A stretch of DNA of 64,000 nt, taken from the NCBI RefSeq assembly GCF_009883795.1, contig NZ_CP033868.1, positions 493,501-557,500 on the forward strand, in the 5' to 3' direction. Every line of letters begins with the position of its first letter. The first letter of the stretch is position 1. The notes below the pieces were generated by a model. It did not search any database and had not been told where the DNA came from. It saw only the letters and a program-made list of their open reading frames with translations. The stretch comes from Coxiella endosymbiont of Amblyomma sculptum (GTDB lineage: Bacteria > Pseudomonadota > Gammaproteobacteria > Coxiellales > Coxiellaceae). The position numbers and the translations under genes are program-made. Positions 1-9,679 of the stretch are shown here, in pieces.

Positions 1-374
1 ATAACACCTACAACAATTCCTCGCAAAAGACCGCTACTCATAAAACCTAAAAGAACGGTTAGGCTAGAGATTGGAGAAACCAAAATTTCTTCGATGTGTC
101 GTTGAAATTTAGCCCCAAAAAAAGCCGAAACTGAGCTAGAATAGGAGCTGGTAATTACATGCATCATAACAAGACCAGGGGCAATAAATTGAACGTATTT
201 GTGTCCTCCCATAACAAAACCCACTTGGATACCAATAACTCGGCCAAAAATAATGAAGTACAAAATGCTTGTTATTGCAGGTGGCAAAAGCGTTTGAGAC
301 CAGATTCTTGTGATGCGTTTCAACTCTGTAACGATAATCGTTTGATAGGCTATTCGCTCTCTTTTGAAATTCAT
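1..374 (-). CDS. yadH: ABC-2 type transporter permease, YadH-like (partial, 3' end outside window)
   Basis: Only the first about 124 codons lie in the window; the gene runs off the left edge. Reading the minus strand from the ATG at 374 gives an uninterrupted protein with a hydrophobic segment containing SILYFIIFGRVIG and the stretch VQFIAPGLVMMHVITSSYS, then FFGAKFQRHIEEILVSP. These are hallmarks of ABC-2 permeases of the E. coli YadH type. It begins 4 bases after the stop of the adjacent ATPase gene, so the two form a translationally close export operon. Substrate is unknown even for the E. coli homologue. Identity is strong; whether the rest of the gene is intact cannot be seen. Confidence 0.85.
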   Translation of the reverse strand, partial: MNFKRERIAYQTIIVTELKRITRIWSQTLLPPAITSILYFIIFGRVIGIQVGFVMGGHKYVQFIAPGLVMMHVITSSYSSSVSAFFGAKFQRHIEEILVSPISSLTVLLGFMSSGLLRGIVVGV

Positions 375-378
375 AATT

Positions 379-1290
379 TTACTTCCCCGCTGTCAATCTG
401 AGAAACAATTCTTCCAACCGATTGGACTTGTTTCTCATACTAGTCACTTCAATTTCATACCGTTTTAAATTCTCAAATAAAGCATTCAAATTTCTTTCTT
501 TGGGAACTTCAACTTCTAAAGTTATAGGATCTCTTACCCAAAATTGATATCCTTCCATTTTAGGTATATCTTTTATCGGTTCTCTCAGATAAAGAATAAA
601 TCGTTCTGTATCGAGCTTGGTTAAAATATCTGACATAGTCGTATTTTCAATGATTTCACCGTGATCGATAATGGCGATATTTCGACACAAACGTTCGGCT
701 TCTTCGAAATAATGAGTAGTCAAAATAATTGTTGTTCCCTGTTGATTCAATTTTTGAAAAAAGTTCCACATAGAACGACGCACTTCGATGTCTACACCCG
801 CTGTCGGTTCATCTAATATTAGCATACGTGGATTAGGAACAAGAGCTCGTGCAATCATTAGCCGGCGTTTACATCCTCCTGAAAGTTGACGGGCTATATT
901 GTTACGTTTTTCCCATAACCCTAATTGCTTCAAATATTTTTCAGCTTGTGGCATTGCTTCTTTACGAGAGATACCATAATATCCTGCTTGCTGCAGTACA
1001 ATATCCAATACTGATTGAAAAATATTGAAATTAAATTCCTGAGGAACAAGTCCAATATAGGCCTTGGCCGACGCAAAATCCTTATCAATATCATGATCAT
1101 AGACGACCACTTTCCCACTGGTTTTGTTTACCAGAGAAGTAATAATTCCTATCGTCGTTGACTTTCCGGCACCGTTAGGACCAAGCAAAGCAAAGAAACT
1201 ACCTGCATTTACCGAAAAATTAATACCTCTTAATGCTTGTAGGTGATTTTCGTATGTCTTTTTTAAGTTTTTAACAATAAGTGCTTTCAC
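379..1290 (-). CDS. yadG: ABC transporter ATP-binding protein, YadG-like
   Basis: 303-residue cytoplasmic ATPase subunit that powers the YadH-type permease encoded just downstream. Walker A is GPNGAGKSTT (about residues 38-47). The signature motif is LSGG followed by CKRRLMIARAL, and Walker B is MLILDEPTAGVD, followed by the H-loop in TTHYFEEAE. The extended motif GLVPQEFNFN and the C-terminal NKSNRLEELFLRL are typical of YadG rather than of other ABC families. Length matches the E. coli protein (about 308). The start is GTG at 1290. No nearby gene names the exported substrate. Confidence 0.9.
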   Translation of the reverse strand: MKALIVKNLKKTYENHLQALRGINFSVNAGSFFALLGPNGAGKSTTIGIITSLVNKTSGKVVVYDHDIDKDFASAKAYIGLVPQEFNFNIFQSVLDIVLQQAGYYGISRKEAMPQAEKYLKQLGLWEKRNNIARQLSGGCKRRLMIARALVPNPRMLILDEPTAGVDIEVRRSMWNFFQKLNQQGTTIILTTHYFEEAERLCRNIAIIDHGEIIENTTMSDILTKLDTERFILYLREPIKDIPKMEGYQFWVRDPITLEVEVPKERNLNALFENLKRYEIEVTSMRNKSNRLEELFLRLTAGK

Positions 1291-1628
1291 GTATTGGTGA
1301 ACGGATCGGCAATCTCTAAGTAACTTCTTGTAGAAAATGTACTGTTACAAAATTCGATCGCTTTTTCACCTCATAATTATTAATTTTTAATGTTACCTAA
1401 GTTATTATTGGACAATTTGGACAGCAGAATTTTTCGTTGTATTTCTTTATTTTTATCTCTTTTATAGATTTTTAAAAAATCCTAAAGTTCTTGTTAGAGA
1501 TAGTAGATAGGTAGAGGCCAAATAATAACCAAAATAAAAAAAACTGTTACGGTCATTAGTGTCACAATCCTACGCGAAAGTCAAGAATCCAAGCGATTTA
1601 GAGAAACAAAATATTTTTTGTGCGGAAC

Positions 1629-1657
1629 TTGCTTTGGGAAGGTAAGTTGTGTTATAC
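1629..1657 (+). promoter_or_regulatory. Candidate sigma70 promoter of the porin gene
   Basis: TTGCTT at 1629-1634 and TTATAC at 1652-1657 are separated by 17 bases, about 125 bases before the porin start. It lies in a 490-base gene-free stretch (1291-1782) in which I recognise no gene remnant. By-eye match only; in AT-rich DNA such matches occur by chance. Confidence 0.4.
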
Positions 1658-1782
1658 GTACGAGCCTGGGTTTTTTCCGTACATTAAGTGACGAAATGCC
1701 CCTAGATGCGCGGAGTAGACTGCAACGAATCTTGCTTCGTTTGCTTCGCCTCACTTGAATTCGTAAGAGGAGACAATTGTTC

Positions 1783-3153
1783 ATGTCATCTAAGTTTTTG
1801 ATCTCAATAATAAGCTTGTGTAGCACTCTAACTTCTTCTTGGGCGGTTGCGCATCAGCAAGTTGATCGTATCCGGGTGGGTCAATCGGAACAGAAAAAGC
1901 AAATCGTAAAAAAGGTTGTACAACGTACTCGTTGTCGTTTGGAAAGCGTTTCTCAAGAATTTAATCCCTACGGAATTAAAGATTTTAGTAGATTTCCGGG
2001 GTTAGTGATCAACGTCCCTACAATTCGAGAAGACGCTAGAATACTTATTCGTCAATACCAACTCGAACAAGAATGTCGTGAGTTGGGCATTCCGATTCCT
2101 TCATTTCCACAAGCAACCTTTAGTGGAAAGTTAGAAGATCAGTTGGATTATAAAAACCAGTACTCGGGACTAAAGACCTCAAATATCAACCTCAGTAGTG
2201 TAGAATTGGACACTTACGTTCGAAGCAATTTATGGACATCAGGTTATATGTCTTTGAATTATGACCCTAGCAAATCAACAAGCGGTTCATCGCATATATT
2301 TGTCGACCGTGCATTTATCGCCATTGGGAATTTAAGTCGATTTCCTTTTTATGCCAGTATCGGACAAGTTGATGTGCCTTTCGGACGTTACAAAAGTGCA
2401 ATGATTACTTCTCCGGTTACGCAGAGTCTCGGACGAACTCAAACTCGCGCCGTAACCATAGGATATCAGCAAACAGGAAATAGCGCTTTACATGCCGAAA
2501 TGTTCGGTTATCAAGAACCAAAAAACCTATTTCCGTCTCAAAATAGTAGACGAAACCAGTGGGGTGCAGATATTGGTTATGAATTTAATACCGGAGGACG
2601 CATCGGTAGTGAGATAGGTGCAAGTTTGATTTCTAATCTTGCGGATTCTCAAGGAATGCAGGAAGCGGTATTTTCGTCGAAAAACAAAACTTTGCACCAT
2701 GCTGTACAAGCGGTTGATTTGTACGGTAGTCTTTCTGTTGATCCTGTGATTTTCACTGCTGAGTATGTCAGAGCCTTAAAAAGTTTTGATGTATCTGATG
2801 TCGGGTTCGAAAATCAAGGAGCTTGTCCCACTGCTTTCCATACTGAGGTAAATTACGTATTTCATATGGGTTCGAGACCCGGATCTTTCGGGTTCGGATA
2901 CGGTCATACCACACAAGCAGCAATTCTTGGATTGCCTCAAGATCGTTACAGCATTTTTTGTAATGTTGGTATTTGGAAGGATACAAATTTTTCTTTAGAA
3001 TATCGTCATGATGTTAACTATCCAAAAGTTGTTGGTGCTGCTATTATTGTTGACGATTGCGGAAGTAAAAAATCGATTCCTTCCAGCATCCTCATCTCTG
3101 GTTTGGATAAGAGTGATAACGTTGTGACTGCACGTTTTGATCTTTACTTTTGA
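1783..3153 (+). CDS. LbtU-family outer-membrane porin-like protein
   Basis: About 456 residues with an N-terminal signal peptide (MSSKFLISIISLCSTLTSSWAVA), so it is exported. The body contains many alternating, aromatic-rich strands, for example FPFYASIGQVDVPFGRY, and the chain ends in TARFDLYF, a C-terminal beta-signal of outer-membrane barrels ending in Phe. The overall pattern resembles the LbtU (legiobactin receptor)/DUF3573 family found in Legionella and Coxiella. I chose ATG 1783 because GAGGAG at 1767-1772 sits 10 bases before it; an in-frame TTG at 1777 would be only 4 bases away. Transport substrate is unknown; the siderophore role is known only for the Legionella member. A strong terminator follows. 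Confidence 0.75.
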   Translation: MSSKFLISIISLCSTLTSSWAVAHQQVDRIRVGQSEQKKQIVKKVVQRTRCRLESVSQEFNPYGIKDFSRFPGLVINVPTIREDARILIRQYQLEQECRELGIPIPSFPQATFSGKLEDQLDYKNQYSGLKTSNINLSSVELDTYVRSNLWTSGYMSLNYDPSKSTSGSSHIFVDRAFIAIGNLSRFPFYASIGQVDVPFGRYKSAMITSPVTQSLGRTQTRAVTIGYQQTGNSALHAEMFGYQEPKNLFPSQNSRRNQWGADIGYEFNTGGRIGSEIGASLISNLADSQGMQEAVFSSKNKTLHHAVQAVDLYGSLSVDPVIFTAEYVRALKSFDVSDVGFENQGACPTAFHTEVNYVFHMGSRPGSFGFGYGHTTQAAILGLPQDRYSIFCNVGIWKDTNFSLEYRHDVNYPKVVGAAIIVDDCGSKKSIPSSILISGLDKSDNVVTARFDLYF

Positions 3154-3187
3154 TTATAATCTAAATCGATTATGATCCTAGAAGATA

Positions 3188-3226
3188 CCTCCTCCTTTTT
3201 TCAAAGAAAGGAGGAGGTTTTCTGTT
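3188..3226 (+). terminator. Rho-independent terminator after the porin gene
   Basis: Perfect 11-bp stem (3188-3198 with 3207-3217, arm CCTCCTCCTTT), 8-base loop, then a T-rich tail (TTTTCTGTTTTTG). It begins 34 bases after the porin stop codon. Confidence 0.9.
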
Positions 3227-3284
3227 TTTGTTTTGTGATTCATCAAAACTGAAGTAAACAAAATTTTCTTAGAATTTTTGACAA

Positions 3285-4358
3285 TTGAAAGACGTATGTT
3301 TTCAAAAATTTGCACAGTTAGTGCTATACTGGTTCAAATATTACGGTCGTCACGATCTTCCTTGGAAGAAGGATACAACTCCGTATCGAGTTTGGATTTC
3401 TGAAGTTATGCTACAGCAAACACGAGTCACAACAGTAATTCCTTACTTTGAACGCTTTGTACAACAATTTCCAACTCTTAAGATTTTATCTGTAGCAGAT
3501 GTTGACGAAGTTTTGATTTACTGGTCTGGTTTAGGGTATTACGCTCGTGCCCATAATCTTCATCGTACTGCCCAAATCATCTACAAACAATATCATGGAA
3601 AATTTCCTACCACCATAGAAAAATTGACAGCACTACCTGGAATCGGTCGATCGACTGCGGGCGCTATTCTTTCGTTTGGTATGCACCGATACGCAGTACT
3701 TTTGGATAGTAATGTAAAAAGAGTATTGTCTCGTTATTTCGATTTAAATGTTCTTCCAAAAAATGCAAATGGAATTAATTTGTTATGGAGTTTGGCAAAA
3801 AAATGCACTCCTCAAAAACATTGTTGGGATTACAATCAAGCTATAATGGATCTCGGCGCTATAGTATGTACTCGTGTGCCCAAATGCTTAATTTGTCCTT
3901 TACAGGATTCTTGTTTTTCTTATCAGAAGAACACTCATCAGATTAAATCTCTTGTTGAAAAACCAAAGAGAAATAGGCTACAAAAAAAAAGTATTTATTT
4001 AATCGTACTTCAAAATTTTCAAGGTCACATTTTTCTTGAAAAACGCCCCTTAACAGGGATATGGGGTGGATTGTGGAGTTTCCCTGAATGTCCTGTCAAT
4101 GTAGAAAATTTAGAGCTTTGGTGCCATATAAGATTTAATATCGATAGCACTACAAAAATTGAATGGTGGAATCCTTTCCTTCATAAGCTCAGTCACTTAA
4201 TTTTAGAAATCAATCCGATTTTATTAAAATCTTATACGAAGGATTCATACATTCTTGCAGAAGATAAGTCTGAAATTTGGTACAAAGACAATTTTTCTCT
4301 TCCAGGGGGGATCGCCGCACCAATAGCACGATTGATTAGACAATTGAAACAAAAATGA
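3285..4358 (+). CDS. mutY: A/G-specific adenine DNA glycosylase MutY
   Basis: Removes adenine mispaired with 8-oxoguanine (GO repair). The 357-residue protein has the N-terminal [10 protein letters not shown] and [11 protein letters not shown] motifs and the helix-hairpin-helix [13 protein letters not shown] with catalytic Asp in [14 protein letters not shown]. The iron-sulfur cysteines are in [16 protein letters not shown], and a C-terminal Nudix-like recognition domain contains [11 protein letters not shown]. The start is TTG at 3285; no in-frame ATG lies near, and the family alignment begins here. No clear ribosome-binding site is visible. The stop overlaps the yggX start by 4 bases (ATGA), the same pairing as in E. 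coli, where both act in oxidative damage control. Confidence 0.93.
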   Translation: MKDVCFQKFAQLVLYWFKYYGRHDLPWKKDTTPYRVWISEVMLQQTRVTTVIPYFERFVQQFPTLKILSVADVDEVLIYWSGLGYYARAHNLHRTAQIIYKQYHGKFPTTIEKLTALPGIGRSTAGAILSFGMHRYAVLLDSNVKRVLSRYFDLNVLPKNANGINLLWSLAKKCTPQKHCWDYNQAIMDLGAIVCTRVPKCLICPLQDSCFSYQKNTHQIKSLVEKPKRNRLQKKSIYLIVLQNFQGHIFLEKRPLTGIWGGLWSFPECPVNVENLELWCHIRFNIDSTTKIEWWNPFLHKLSHLILEINPILLKSYTKDSYILAEDKSEIWYKDNFSLPGGIAAPIARLIRQLKQK

Positions 4359-4606
4359 AACTTATAAATCGCCGAATTTTCTGCAAAAAATTAGGTGAAG
4401 AAGCTGATGCTTTACGTTACCAACCTTATCCTGGAAAATTGGGAAAAAAGATTTACGATCAAATTTCCGAACAAGCTTGGAAATCGTGGCTGTCGTATCA
4501 GACCATTTTAATTAACGAATACCATCTTAGCCTCATTGATCCGGACGCTCGTTGTTTCCTTGAACAAGAAATGAATAGATTCCTCTTTGGAGGAAAAAAT
4601 GAATAA
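4355..4606 (+). CDS. yggX: Probable Fe(2+)-trafficking protein YggX
   Basis: 83 residues, within the usual 80-90 of the family. Small cytoplasmic protein that protects iron-sulfur proteins and helps iron handling. Diagnostic features are the start [20 protein letters not shown] with the conserved cysteine, the segment [17 protein letters not shown], the motif [12 protein letters not shown] and the end [19 protein letters not shown]. It is translationally coupled to mutY by an ATGA overlap. tRNA-Phe follows 15 bases downstream on the same strand. Confidence 0.95.
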   Translation: MKLINRRIFCKKLGEEADALRYQPYPGKLGKKIYDQISEQAWKSWLSYQTILINEYHLSLIDPDARCFLEQEMNRFLFGGKNE

Positions 4607-4621
4607 TCCAAAAAATTTATT

Positions 4622-4694
<73 letters not shown>

Positions 4695-4721
4695 TCCGTA
4701 TAGAGAATTGGAATTAAAGGA

Positions 4722-5744
4722 TCAACTTTTAATGAACGAAACTATCGACCTAATCAGCTTGGGGCCTTTATAAACTAGTCCTGTATAAATTTGTACTAAG
4801 CAAGCCCCTGATTGTAGGAAAGCGGTGGCATCTTCAGGAGAAAAAATTCCTCCAACACCAACAATCGGAACAGAATTTTGCACTAGTGTACGAAGTTTCT
4901 TGACAACAAAAAGAGATCTAGAAAAAAGAGGTCTTCCGCTGAGACCCCCTCTTATACCCGATTGTGCCGGTTGATTTTTTTTCGACTTTTGGAAATTACT
5001 TGTTGTATTTGTAGCAATTAAACCGTCTAGACGGTATTTTAAAGATACCGAAGCGATAAATCGCAATTGTGTTGGAGTTAAATCTGGAGATATTTTAAAG
5101 AGTATTGGTACACGTCTTCGGTGTTGACCTTCCAATCGGCATTGTTCTTCTTGAAGTCGATTGACCAATTTTGGAAGATATTGTTCAGATTGCAATTTTT
5201 GTAAATGAGGAGTGTTAGGAGACGATATATTTATCGTAGCATAATCCACATAAGGATAGGCTTTTTCAAGACAATGCTGATAATCTTCATAAGAATTTTT
5301 TAACGGAGTAGTCAAATTTTTACCAATATTGATACCAACAATACCTTGCACCGTTCGCTTCTTAAGCTGTTCTACACAATAATCTATACCTAAATTGTTA
5401 AAACCCAAATGGTTAACGAACGCCTGAGATTTCAACAATCGAAACAATCGAGGCTTTGGATTGCCTAGTTGAGGTTTTGGGGTGACAGCACCTATTTCTA
5501 CAAAACCAAATCCGAGCCCAAGTAGTACATCGATGTAATTTCCGTTTTTGTCTAGGCCCGCTGCAAGTCCGATTGGATTTGGAAAATCCAAACCAAATAC
5601 TGATATAGGTTTTTTTGGAAAATTTCTTAAATATTTTCTGATCATCCAAGGATGATAAAATGCTTTCAAAGCGGACAAAACCAGATAGTGTGCCTTTTCA
5701 GGATCGAATTGAGATGACAAAAAATGTAGACATTTATAGACCAT
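4722..5744 (-). CDS. pyrD: Dihydroorotate dehydrogenase (quinone), class 2
   Basis: 340 residues, standard for class 2 PyrD. Oxidises dihydroorotate to orotate in pyrimidine synthesis, passing electrons via FMN to membrane quinone. The N-terminal amphipathic membrane-association helix is present (about residues 1-40). FMN and substrate motifs include NPIGLAAGLDKNG, GAVTPKPQLGNPKPR, NHLGFNN, INISSPNT with the catalytic Ser region, ATNTT and GVGGI. It needs a quinone pool, which matters given the apparent loss of ubiC near 16.3 kb. Convergent with the preceding tRNA. Confidence 0.95.
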   Translation of the reverse strand: MVYKCLHFLSSQFDPEKAHYLVLSALKAFYHPWMIRKYLRNFPKKPISVFGLDFPNPIGLAAGLDKNGNYIDVLLGLGFGFVEIGAVTPKPQLGNPKPRLFRLLKSQAFVNHLGFNNLGIDYCVEQLKKRTVQGIVGINIGKNLTTPLKNSYEDYQHCLEKAYPYVDYATINISSPNTPHLQKLQSEQYLPKLVNRLQEEQCRLEGQHRRRVPILFKISPDLTPTQLRFIASVSLKYRLDGLIATNTTSNFQKSKKNQPAQSGIRGGLSGRPLFSRSLFVVKKLRTLVQNSVPIVGVGGIFSPEDATAFLQSGACLVQIYTGLVYKGPKLIRSIVSFIKS

Positions 5745-6094
5745 CGTCTTTTTACTACTTATATTTTATATTGCAATTTTATACGTATCGTTCTGAACAT
5801 TAGCTCTTAAAACAGATTTTTAAAAAAGACAAAATGTTTCTCATCATTGTATAAACAGAGGACAAGGAATTTTACATAATACTATTTAAATCGCAAATCG
5901 GATGTCATAGAATCCAAAATCAAGACTGAAATATTTTTTCCATTTTGGGTTTTCATTCCACTTGCGGTGAAGAGGTCTTTCTCAAATCTTCTGTATTGTT
6001 TCTCCTTTTTTAGGAGAGGTTATGTAATCCCAACAGACCAAACAACAGTGTTTTTAAATTGCTGTTGACAACAAAATTTTAGAAGGTTAAGACT
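5745..6094 (+). other. 350-base gene-free region upstream of aroG
   Basis: No recognisable gene or remnant on either strand. Two small inverted repeats are visible: TCTCCT with AGGAGA (6001-6006/6012-6017, 5-base loop) and AACAG with CTGTT around 6043-6066, close to the aroG start. Either could act in the aroG leader RNA, but there is no leader peptide rich in aromatic codons, so classical attenuation is not supported. Confidence 0.4.
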
Positions 6095-7153
6095 ATGAAA
6101 AGAATGGACAATCTGAGAATAAAGACCGTACGACCTTTAATATTTCCGGCACTACTTACCGAAGAATTGCCTCTGACAGAAGAAATTTCGTCTGGGATAG
6201 AGTGTGCGAGAACTGTTGTAAAAAAGATTCTCCATGGAGAAGATGACCGACTGCTAGTTGTGGTTGGTCCGTGTTCTATAAACGATCCTCAAGCCGCTAT
6301 GGAATATGCTTCTCGACTTAAAGATTGTGTTTCTCGATATTCCGAATTGTTTATCGTTATGCGAGTCTATTTTGAAAAACCTCGAACCATTGTCGGATGG
6401 AAAGGGTTGATAAACGATCCTTATCTGAACAAAAGTTTTCAAGTCAATCAAGGTCTTCGAATCGCCCGACGTTTACTATTGGATATAAATCAATTAGTTC
6501 CTACTGGTAGTGAATTTTTGGACACTATTATCCCCCAATATATTGCTGATTTGACAACATGGTCAGCTATAGGAGCTCGCACCACCGAAAGCCAAATTCA
6601 CAGAGAACTTGCTTCAGGACTTTCTATGCCAATTGGTTTTAAAAACGGGACAACGGGAAGTATCCAAGTTGCCATTGACGCCGCCCTTGCAGCTCATCAT
6701 CCTCACCATTTTCTTGGTATATCTGAACAAGGTATTGCCTCTATTGTCAGTACTACGGGAAACCAAGATAGTCACATTATTTTACGAGGTTCTGTTAGAA
6801 GTACCAACTACGATTCATCAACAATTTCCGAAACTGTAAAAAGATTGCAATCAGTATACTTATCTCCTTTACTGATGATCGATTGCAGTCATGGTAACAG
6901 CGGAAAAGACCATACAAAACAAATACAAGTGATAAATTCAATCTGTGATCAGATGCGCCGAGGGAATTTCTCAATTTTTGGAATTATGATCGAAAGCAAT
7001 TTACTTGAAGGGAAACAAATTCTAAAACTCGGAAAACTTTTACAGTACGGACAAAGTATCACCGACGCTTGTATTTCTTGGAACGATACAAAAAAAGCAC
7101 TCGATAAACTAGCCGAAGCTGTCGCTGTTCGTCGCCAAAAAAAACAGTTCTAG
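6095..7153 (+). CDS. aroG: 3-deoxy-7-phosphoheptulonate synthase (DAHP synthase), AroG type
   Basis: First step of the shikimate pathway: phosphoenolpyruvate plus erythrose 4-phosphate to DAHP. 352 residues, close to the 350 of E. coli AroG. Visible family motifs are LLVVVGPCSINDP, MRVYFEKPRTIVGWKGLINDP, SAIGARTTESQIHRELASG, PIGFKNGT and DCSHGNSGKD (metal and substrate residues). The N-terminal NLRIKTVRPL and the C-terminal YGQSITDACISW pattern fit the AroG branch better than AroF or AroH. Allosteric specificity cannot be proved by eye. Start ATG 6095 follows AAGGTT. Converges on rlmB with 28 bases between. Confidence 0.9.
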   Translation: MKRMDNLRIKTVRPLIFPALLTEELPLTEEISSGIECARTVVKKILHGEDDRLLVVVGPCSINDPQAAMEYASRLKDCVSRYSELFIVMRVYFEKPRTIVGWKGLINDPYLNKSFQVNQGLRIARRLLLDINQLVPTGSEFLDTIIPQYIADLTTWSAIGARTTESQIHRELASGLSMPIGFKNGTTGSIQVAIDAALAAHHPHHFLGISEQGIASIVSTTGNQDSHIILRGSVRSTNYDSSTISETVKRLQSVYLSPLLMIDCSHGNSGKDHTKQIQVINSICDQMRRGNFSIFGIMIESNLLEGKQILKLGKLLQYGQSITDACISWNDTKKALDKLAEAVAVRRQKKQF

Positions 7154-7181
7154 TGATTTTTTATTCACCGCCTGATTGGAA

Positions 7182-7931
7182 TCAACTAGGGGTAAGTCCT
7201 CTTAGCATTCGTTGCCGCTCGACCTCGTATAAACAAATTCCACACGCTACGGAAACATTCAAACTTTCTATGTTGCCTCGAAGAGGAATCTGCGCTAGAA
7301 AATCACAGAGTGTTTTAGTTAGCCGACGTATTCCCTTACCTTCATTTCCTATGACGAGAGCAATATCTCCAGTCAAATCGATATCTTGTATATGAGAACT
7401 CGCGTCGATTGTGGCTCCAACAATCCAAATTCCTTGTTTCTGAAGCCAACGAATGGTGCGAGATAAGTTTGTCAGTTGAATAAACGGTAATATTCCAACA
7501 GCGCCACAAGCCACTTTTCGAACAGTAGGTGTTATACCAACTGCTCGATCCTTGGGTACGATTACAGCTTGAGCACCTAATGCTTCTGCATTTCGAAAAC
7601 AGGCACCCAAATTGTGAGGATCATTTATTTGTTCTAGAATTAGTAACAACGTAGGAGTTTCTCGATTTTTTATCATAATTTGCAGTGCGTGCTCATCGAA
7701 AGTTTCAAAATTTTGGCATTTAGCGATTATCCCTTGGTGATTTTTTCCCGCTAAAGTGTTTAATTCCTTTCGGGATCTGTACTCAATAGTTATGCCTAAT
7801 TTTTCTGCTTTTTCAACCAAAATTTGCAATCGTTGGTCTTCGCGATTTTTTTGCACGCTCAGAGTGATAACGGTATGAGCCGCCGTTTCTAAAAGAATTC
7901 GCACAACGTGAATTCCACAGACGATTTCCAT
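7182..7931 (-). CDS. rlmB: 23S rRNA (guanosine-2'-O-)-methyltransferase RlmB
   Basis: SPOUT-family enzyme that methylates the ribose of G2251 (E. coli numbering) in 23S rRNA. 249 residues, usual family length about 245. An N-terminal substrate-binding domain (ETAAHTVITLSVQKNREDQR) precedes the knotted SPOUT domain with LILEQINDPHNLGACFRNAE, VIGNEGKGIRRL and IPLRGNIESLNVSVACG, the three SAM-binding motifs. In E. coli rlmB follows rnr; here it is alone between aroG and rlpA. Confidence 0.93.
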   Translation of the reverse strand: MEIVCGIHVVRILLETAAHTVITLSVQKNREDQRLQILVEKAEKLGITIEYRSRKELNTLAGKNHQGIIAKCQNFETFDEHALQIMIKNRETPTLLLILEQINDPHNLGACFRNAEALGAQAVIVPKDRAVGITPTVRKVACGAVGILPFIQLTNLSRTIRWLQKQGIWIVGATIDASSHIQDIDLTGDIALVIGNEGKGIRRLTKTLCDFLAQIPLRGNIESLNVSVACGICLYEVERQRMLRGLTPS

Positions 7932-8037
7932 TACTTGTATTTTATTACTGTTTGTTGAAGAAAATTTAAATTTCTTTAAGATGCTAATAAAATTAAGTGT
8001 AACAATTTATATTAAAAACAAAAGGATCACAATCTTC

Positions 8038-8574
8038 GTGAAGCGTTTTTTGTTCTTCCACTTCGGTATTCCGTTCTTTATCAGTAAAGTATTTATTGCT
8101 TTTTTAGGGTGTACTATAAAAGACGGACCTCCTCAATATCATGTAGACGTCAGTAAAATTCCCAATGCAAAACCCAAATGTCTCCCAAAAAGCAAATACG
8201 GCAATCCCTCATTTTATGTAATGCATGGAAAACACTATCGTATTTTACAATCTGTTCGCGGATATAAAAAACGCGGTATCGCTTCGTGGTACGGAATTAG
8301 ATTTCATGGAAAACCAACCGCGACACAAGAGCCTTACGATATGTTAGCAATGACTGGAGCAAGTCCTATTTTGCCCATTCCCTGTTTTGTTCGAGTAACC
8401 AATTTGAGCAATGGACGTTCTGTTATCGTTAAAATTAACGACCGAGGTCCTTTTGTCTCTCATCGTATCATTGATCTATCTTACGTAGCCGCTAAAAAAC
8501 TGGGTTACGTCGATAAAGGAACTGCGTTTGTAGAAGTAAAAACAATTGATACCTATACATCCATCTTCAATTGA
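8038..8574 (+). CDS. rlpA: RlpA-like septal lytic transglycosylase lipoprotein
   Basis: Secreted lipoprotein with a double-psi beta-barrel. RlpA family members cleave naked glycan strands at the septum. Signal peptide and lipobox (FIAFLGC, with Cys as future N-terminus) are followed by KKRGIASWYGIRFHGKPTA, YDMLAMTGASPILPIPCFV and VKINDRGPF with the catalytic region. Chosen start is GTG 8038, with AAGGA about 11 bases upstream, which gives a normal signal peptide; ATG 7981 in the same frame would add 19 residues. No C-terminal SPOR domain, so this is the short form of the family. Confidence 0.85.
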   Translation: MKRFLFFHFGIPFFISKVFIAFLGCTIKDGPPQYHVDVSKIPNAKPKCLPKSKYGNPSFYVMHGKHYRILQSVRGYKKRGIASWYGIRFHGKPTATQEPYDMLAMTGASPILPIPCFVRVTNLSNGRSVIVKINDRGPFVSHRIIDLSYVAAKKLGYVDKGTAFVEVKTIDTYTSIFN

Positions 8575-8748
8575 TTTAGGATATGAAATTTTAACCAAGC
8601 ATCGTATTGTCTCTTTTTTTGCAATTTAAAAGAGTGAACTTTGGATTTTTCGCAGAAAATTCTACTTGATCAAGACGACTGTGTTCAAATTTGGATTCAT
8701 TGGAGATTTGAAGGTTCTTCTTTTTAGAAGTCAGTCAGTGGTTTTTTC

Positions 8749-9408
8749 GTGAGAATTACTTGGAAAGATGTGTTAGGAGAGGAGAAGAAAAAGCCGTATT
8801 TCCAAACAATCCTAAATTTTATCAACAAAGAACGAAAATCCGGGAGGATCATTTATCCCCCTCAAAAAGAAATTTTCAACGCACTAAAACTGACACCGTA
8901 CGAATCGGTAAAATCGGTCATTTTAGGACAGGATCCGTACTACAAATCCAATCAAGCGCACGGTCTGGCTTTTTCTGTACGTTCTGGAATTGCTCTTCCG
9001 CCTTCTCTTCGCAATATTTTCAAAGAGCTATGCGAAGATTTAAGAACATCCGTTCCCCTTCAAGGGAATCTGGAAAAATGGGCTACACAGGGAGTCCTCT
9101 TACTAAATGCAGCTCTGACTGTAGAAGAGGGAAAACCCCAATCTCACGCTCATATTGGATGGCACCGATTCACCGATTGTATCATTTCCAGTTTGGATAA
9201 ACACCCTAAAGGTATTGTGTTTATTTTATGGGGTACCTACGCACAACAAAAAGCCAATCTAATTACCAACCCCCATCATCGTATCTTGAAAGCTCCACAT
9301 CCTTCTCCATTTTCGGCAAATCTGGGGTTTTTTGGGTGTCGGCATTTTTCTAAAGCCAATACATTTTTACGAGAAACGAATCGTTGGGAAATCGATTGGT
9401 CTCTATAG
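8749..9408 (+). CDS. ung: Uracil-DNA glycosylase, family 1
   Basis: Excises uracil from DNA in base-excision repair. 219 residues, close to the 220-230 usual length. Catalytic motif GQDPYYKSNQAHGLAFSV (activating Asp in DPYY), LLLNAALTVEEGKPQSH, VFILWGTYAQQKA and the leucine-loop motif HPSPFSANLGFFGCRHFS with the catalytic His. The start is GTG at 8749; the family N-terminus TWKDVLGEE follows immediately. The 174 bases upstream hold no gene. Confidence 0.95.
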   Translation: MRITWKDVLGEEKKKPYFQTILNFINKERKSGRIIYPPQKEIFNALKLTPYESVKSVILGQDPYYKSNQAHGLAFSVRSGIALPPSLRNIFKELCEDLRTSVPLQGNLEKWATQGVLLLNAALTVEEGKPQSHAHIGWHRFTDCIISSLDKHPKGIVFILWGTYAQQKANLITNPHHRILKAPHPSPFSANLGFFGCRHFSKANTFLRETNRWEIDWSL

Positions 9409-9578
9409 AGAGAAATTTATTGAATGCATAAAGAAAAAAGAGAAAGTTGAAATATAATTTTCTTCTTTTTTCCTTATAGACTGTATATTTTTCTTTACGA
9501 TTCTGCAATTCGCGTGAAAATACGGTGATTTGACATTTTTGGTATTGAAAGATAGAGTTTTCTTTATAAAAGCAAAGC

Positions 9579-9662
9579 GCCGAGGTGGTGGAATTGGTAG
9601 ACACGCAAGTTTCAGGTACTTGTGGAGGAGACTCCGTAGAGGTTCAAGTCCTCTTCTCGGCA
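9579..9662 (+). tRNA. tRNA-Leu(CAG)
   Basis: 84-base class II tRNA with a long variable arm. Acceptor GCCGAGG pairs with TCTCGGC including one G-T pair at the base of the stem, and the discriminator is A. The anticodon loop TTCAGGT (stem CAAGT/ACTTG) gives CAG. T arm is GAGGTTCAAGTCCTC. CCA not encoded. Lies 17 bases before def. Confidence 0.95.
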
Positions 9663-9679
9663 TACTTGAAGGTGGATGA

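Noticed and set aside
930-1118. Short frames inside yadG and many similar frames inside other genes on both strands
   Set aside because: Out-of-frame shadows of genes whose identity is clear.
5745-6094. Aromatic leader peptide or attenuator before aroG
   Set aside because: The only short frames (for example MFLIIV) are not rich in Phe, Tyr or Trp codons and do not precede a terminator pair.
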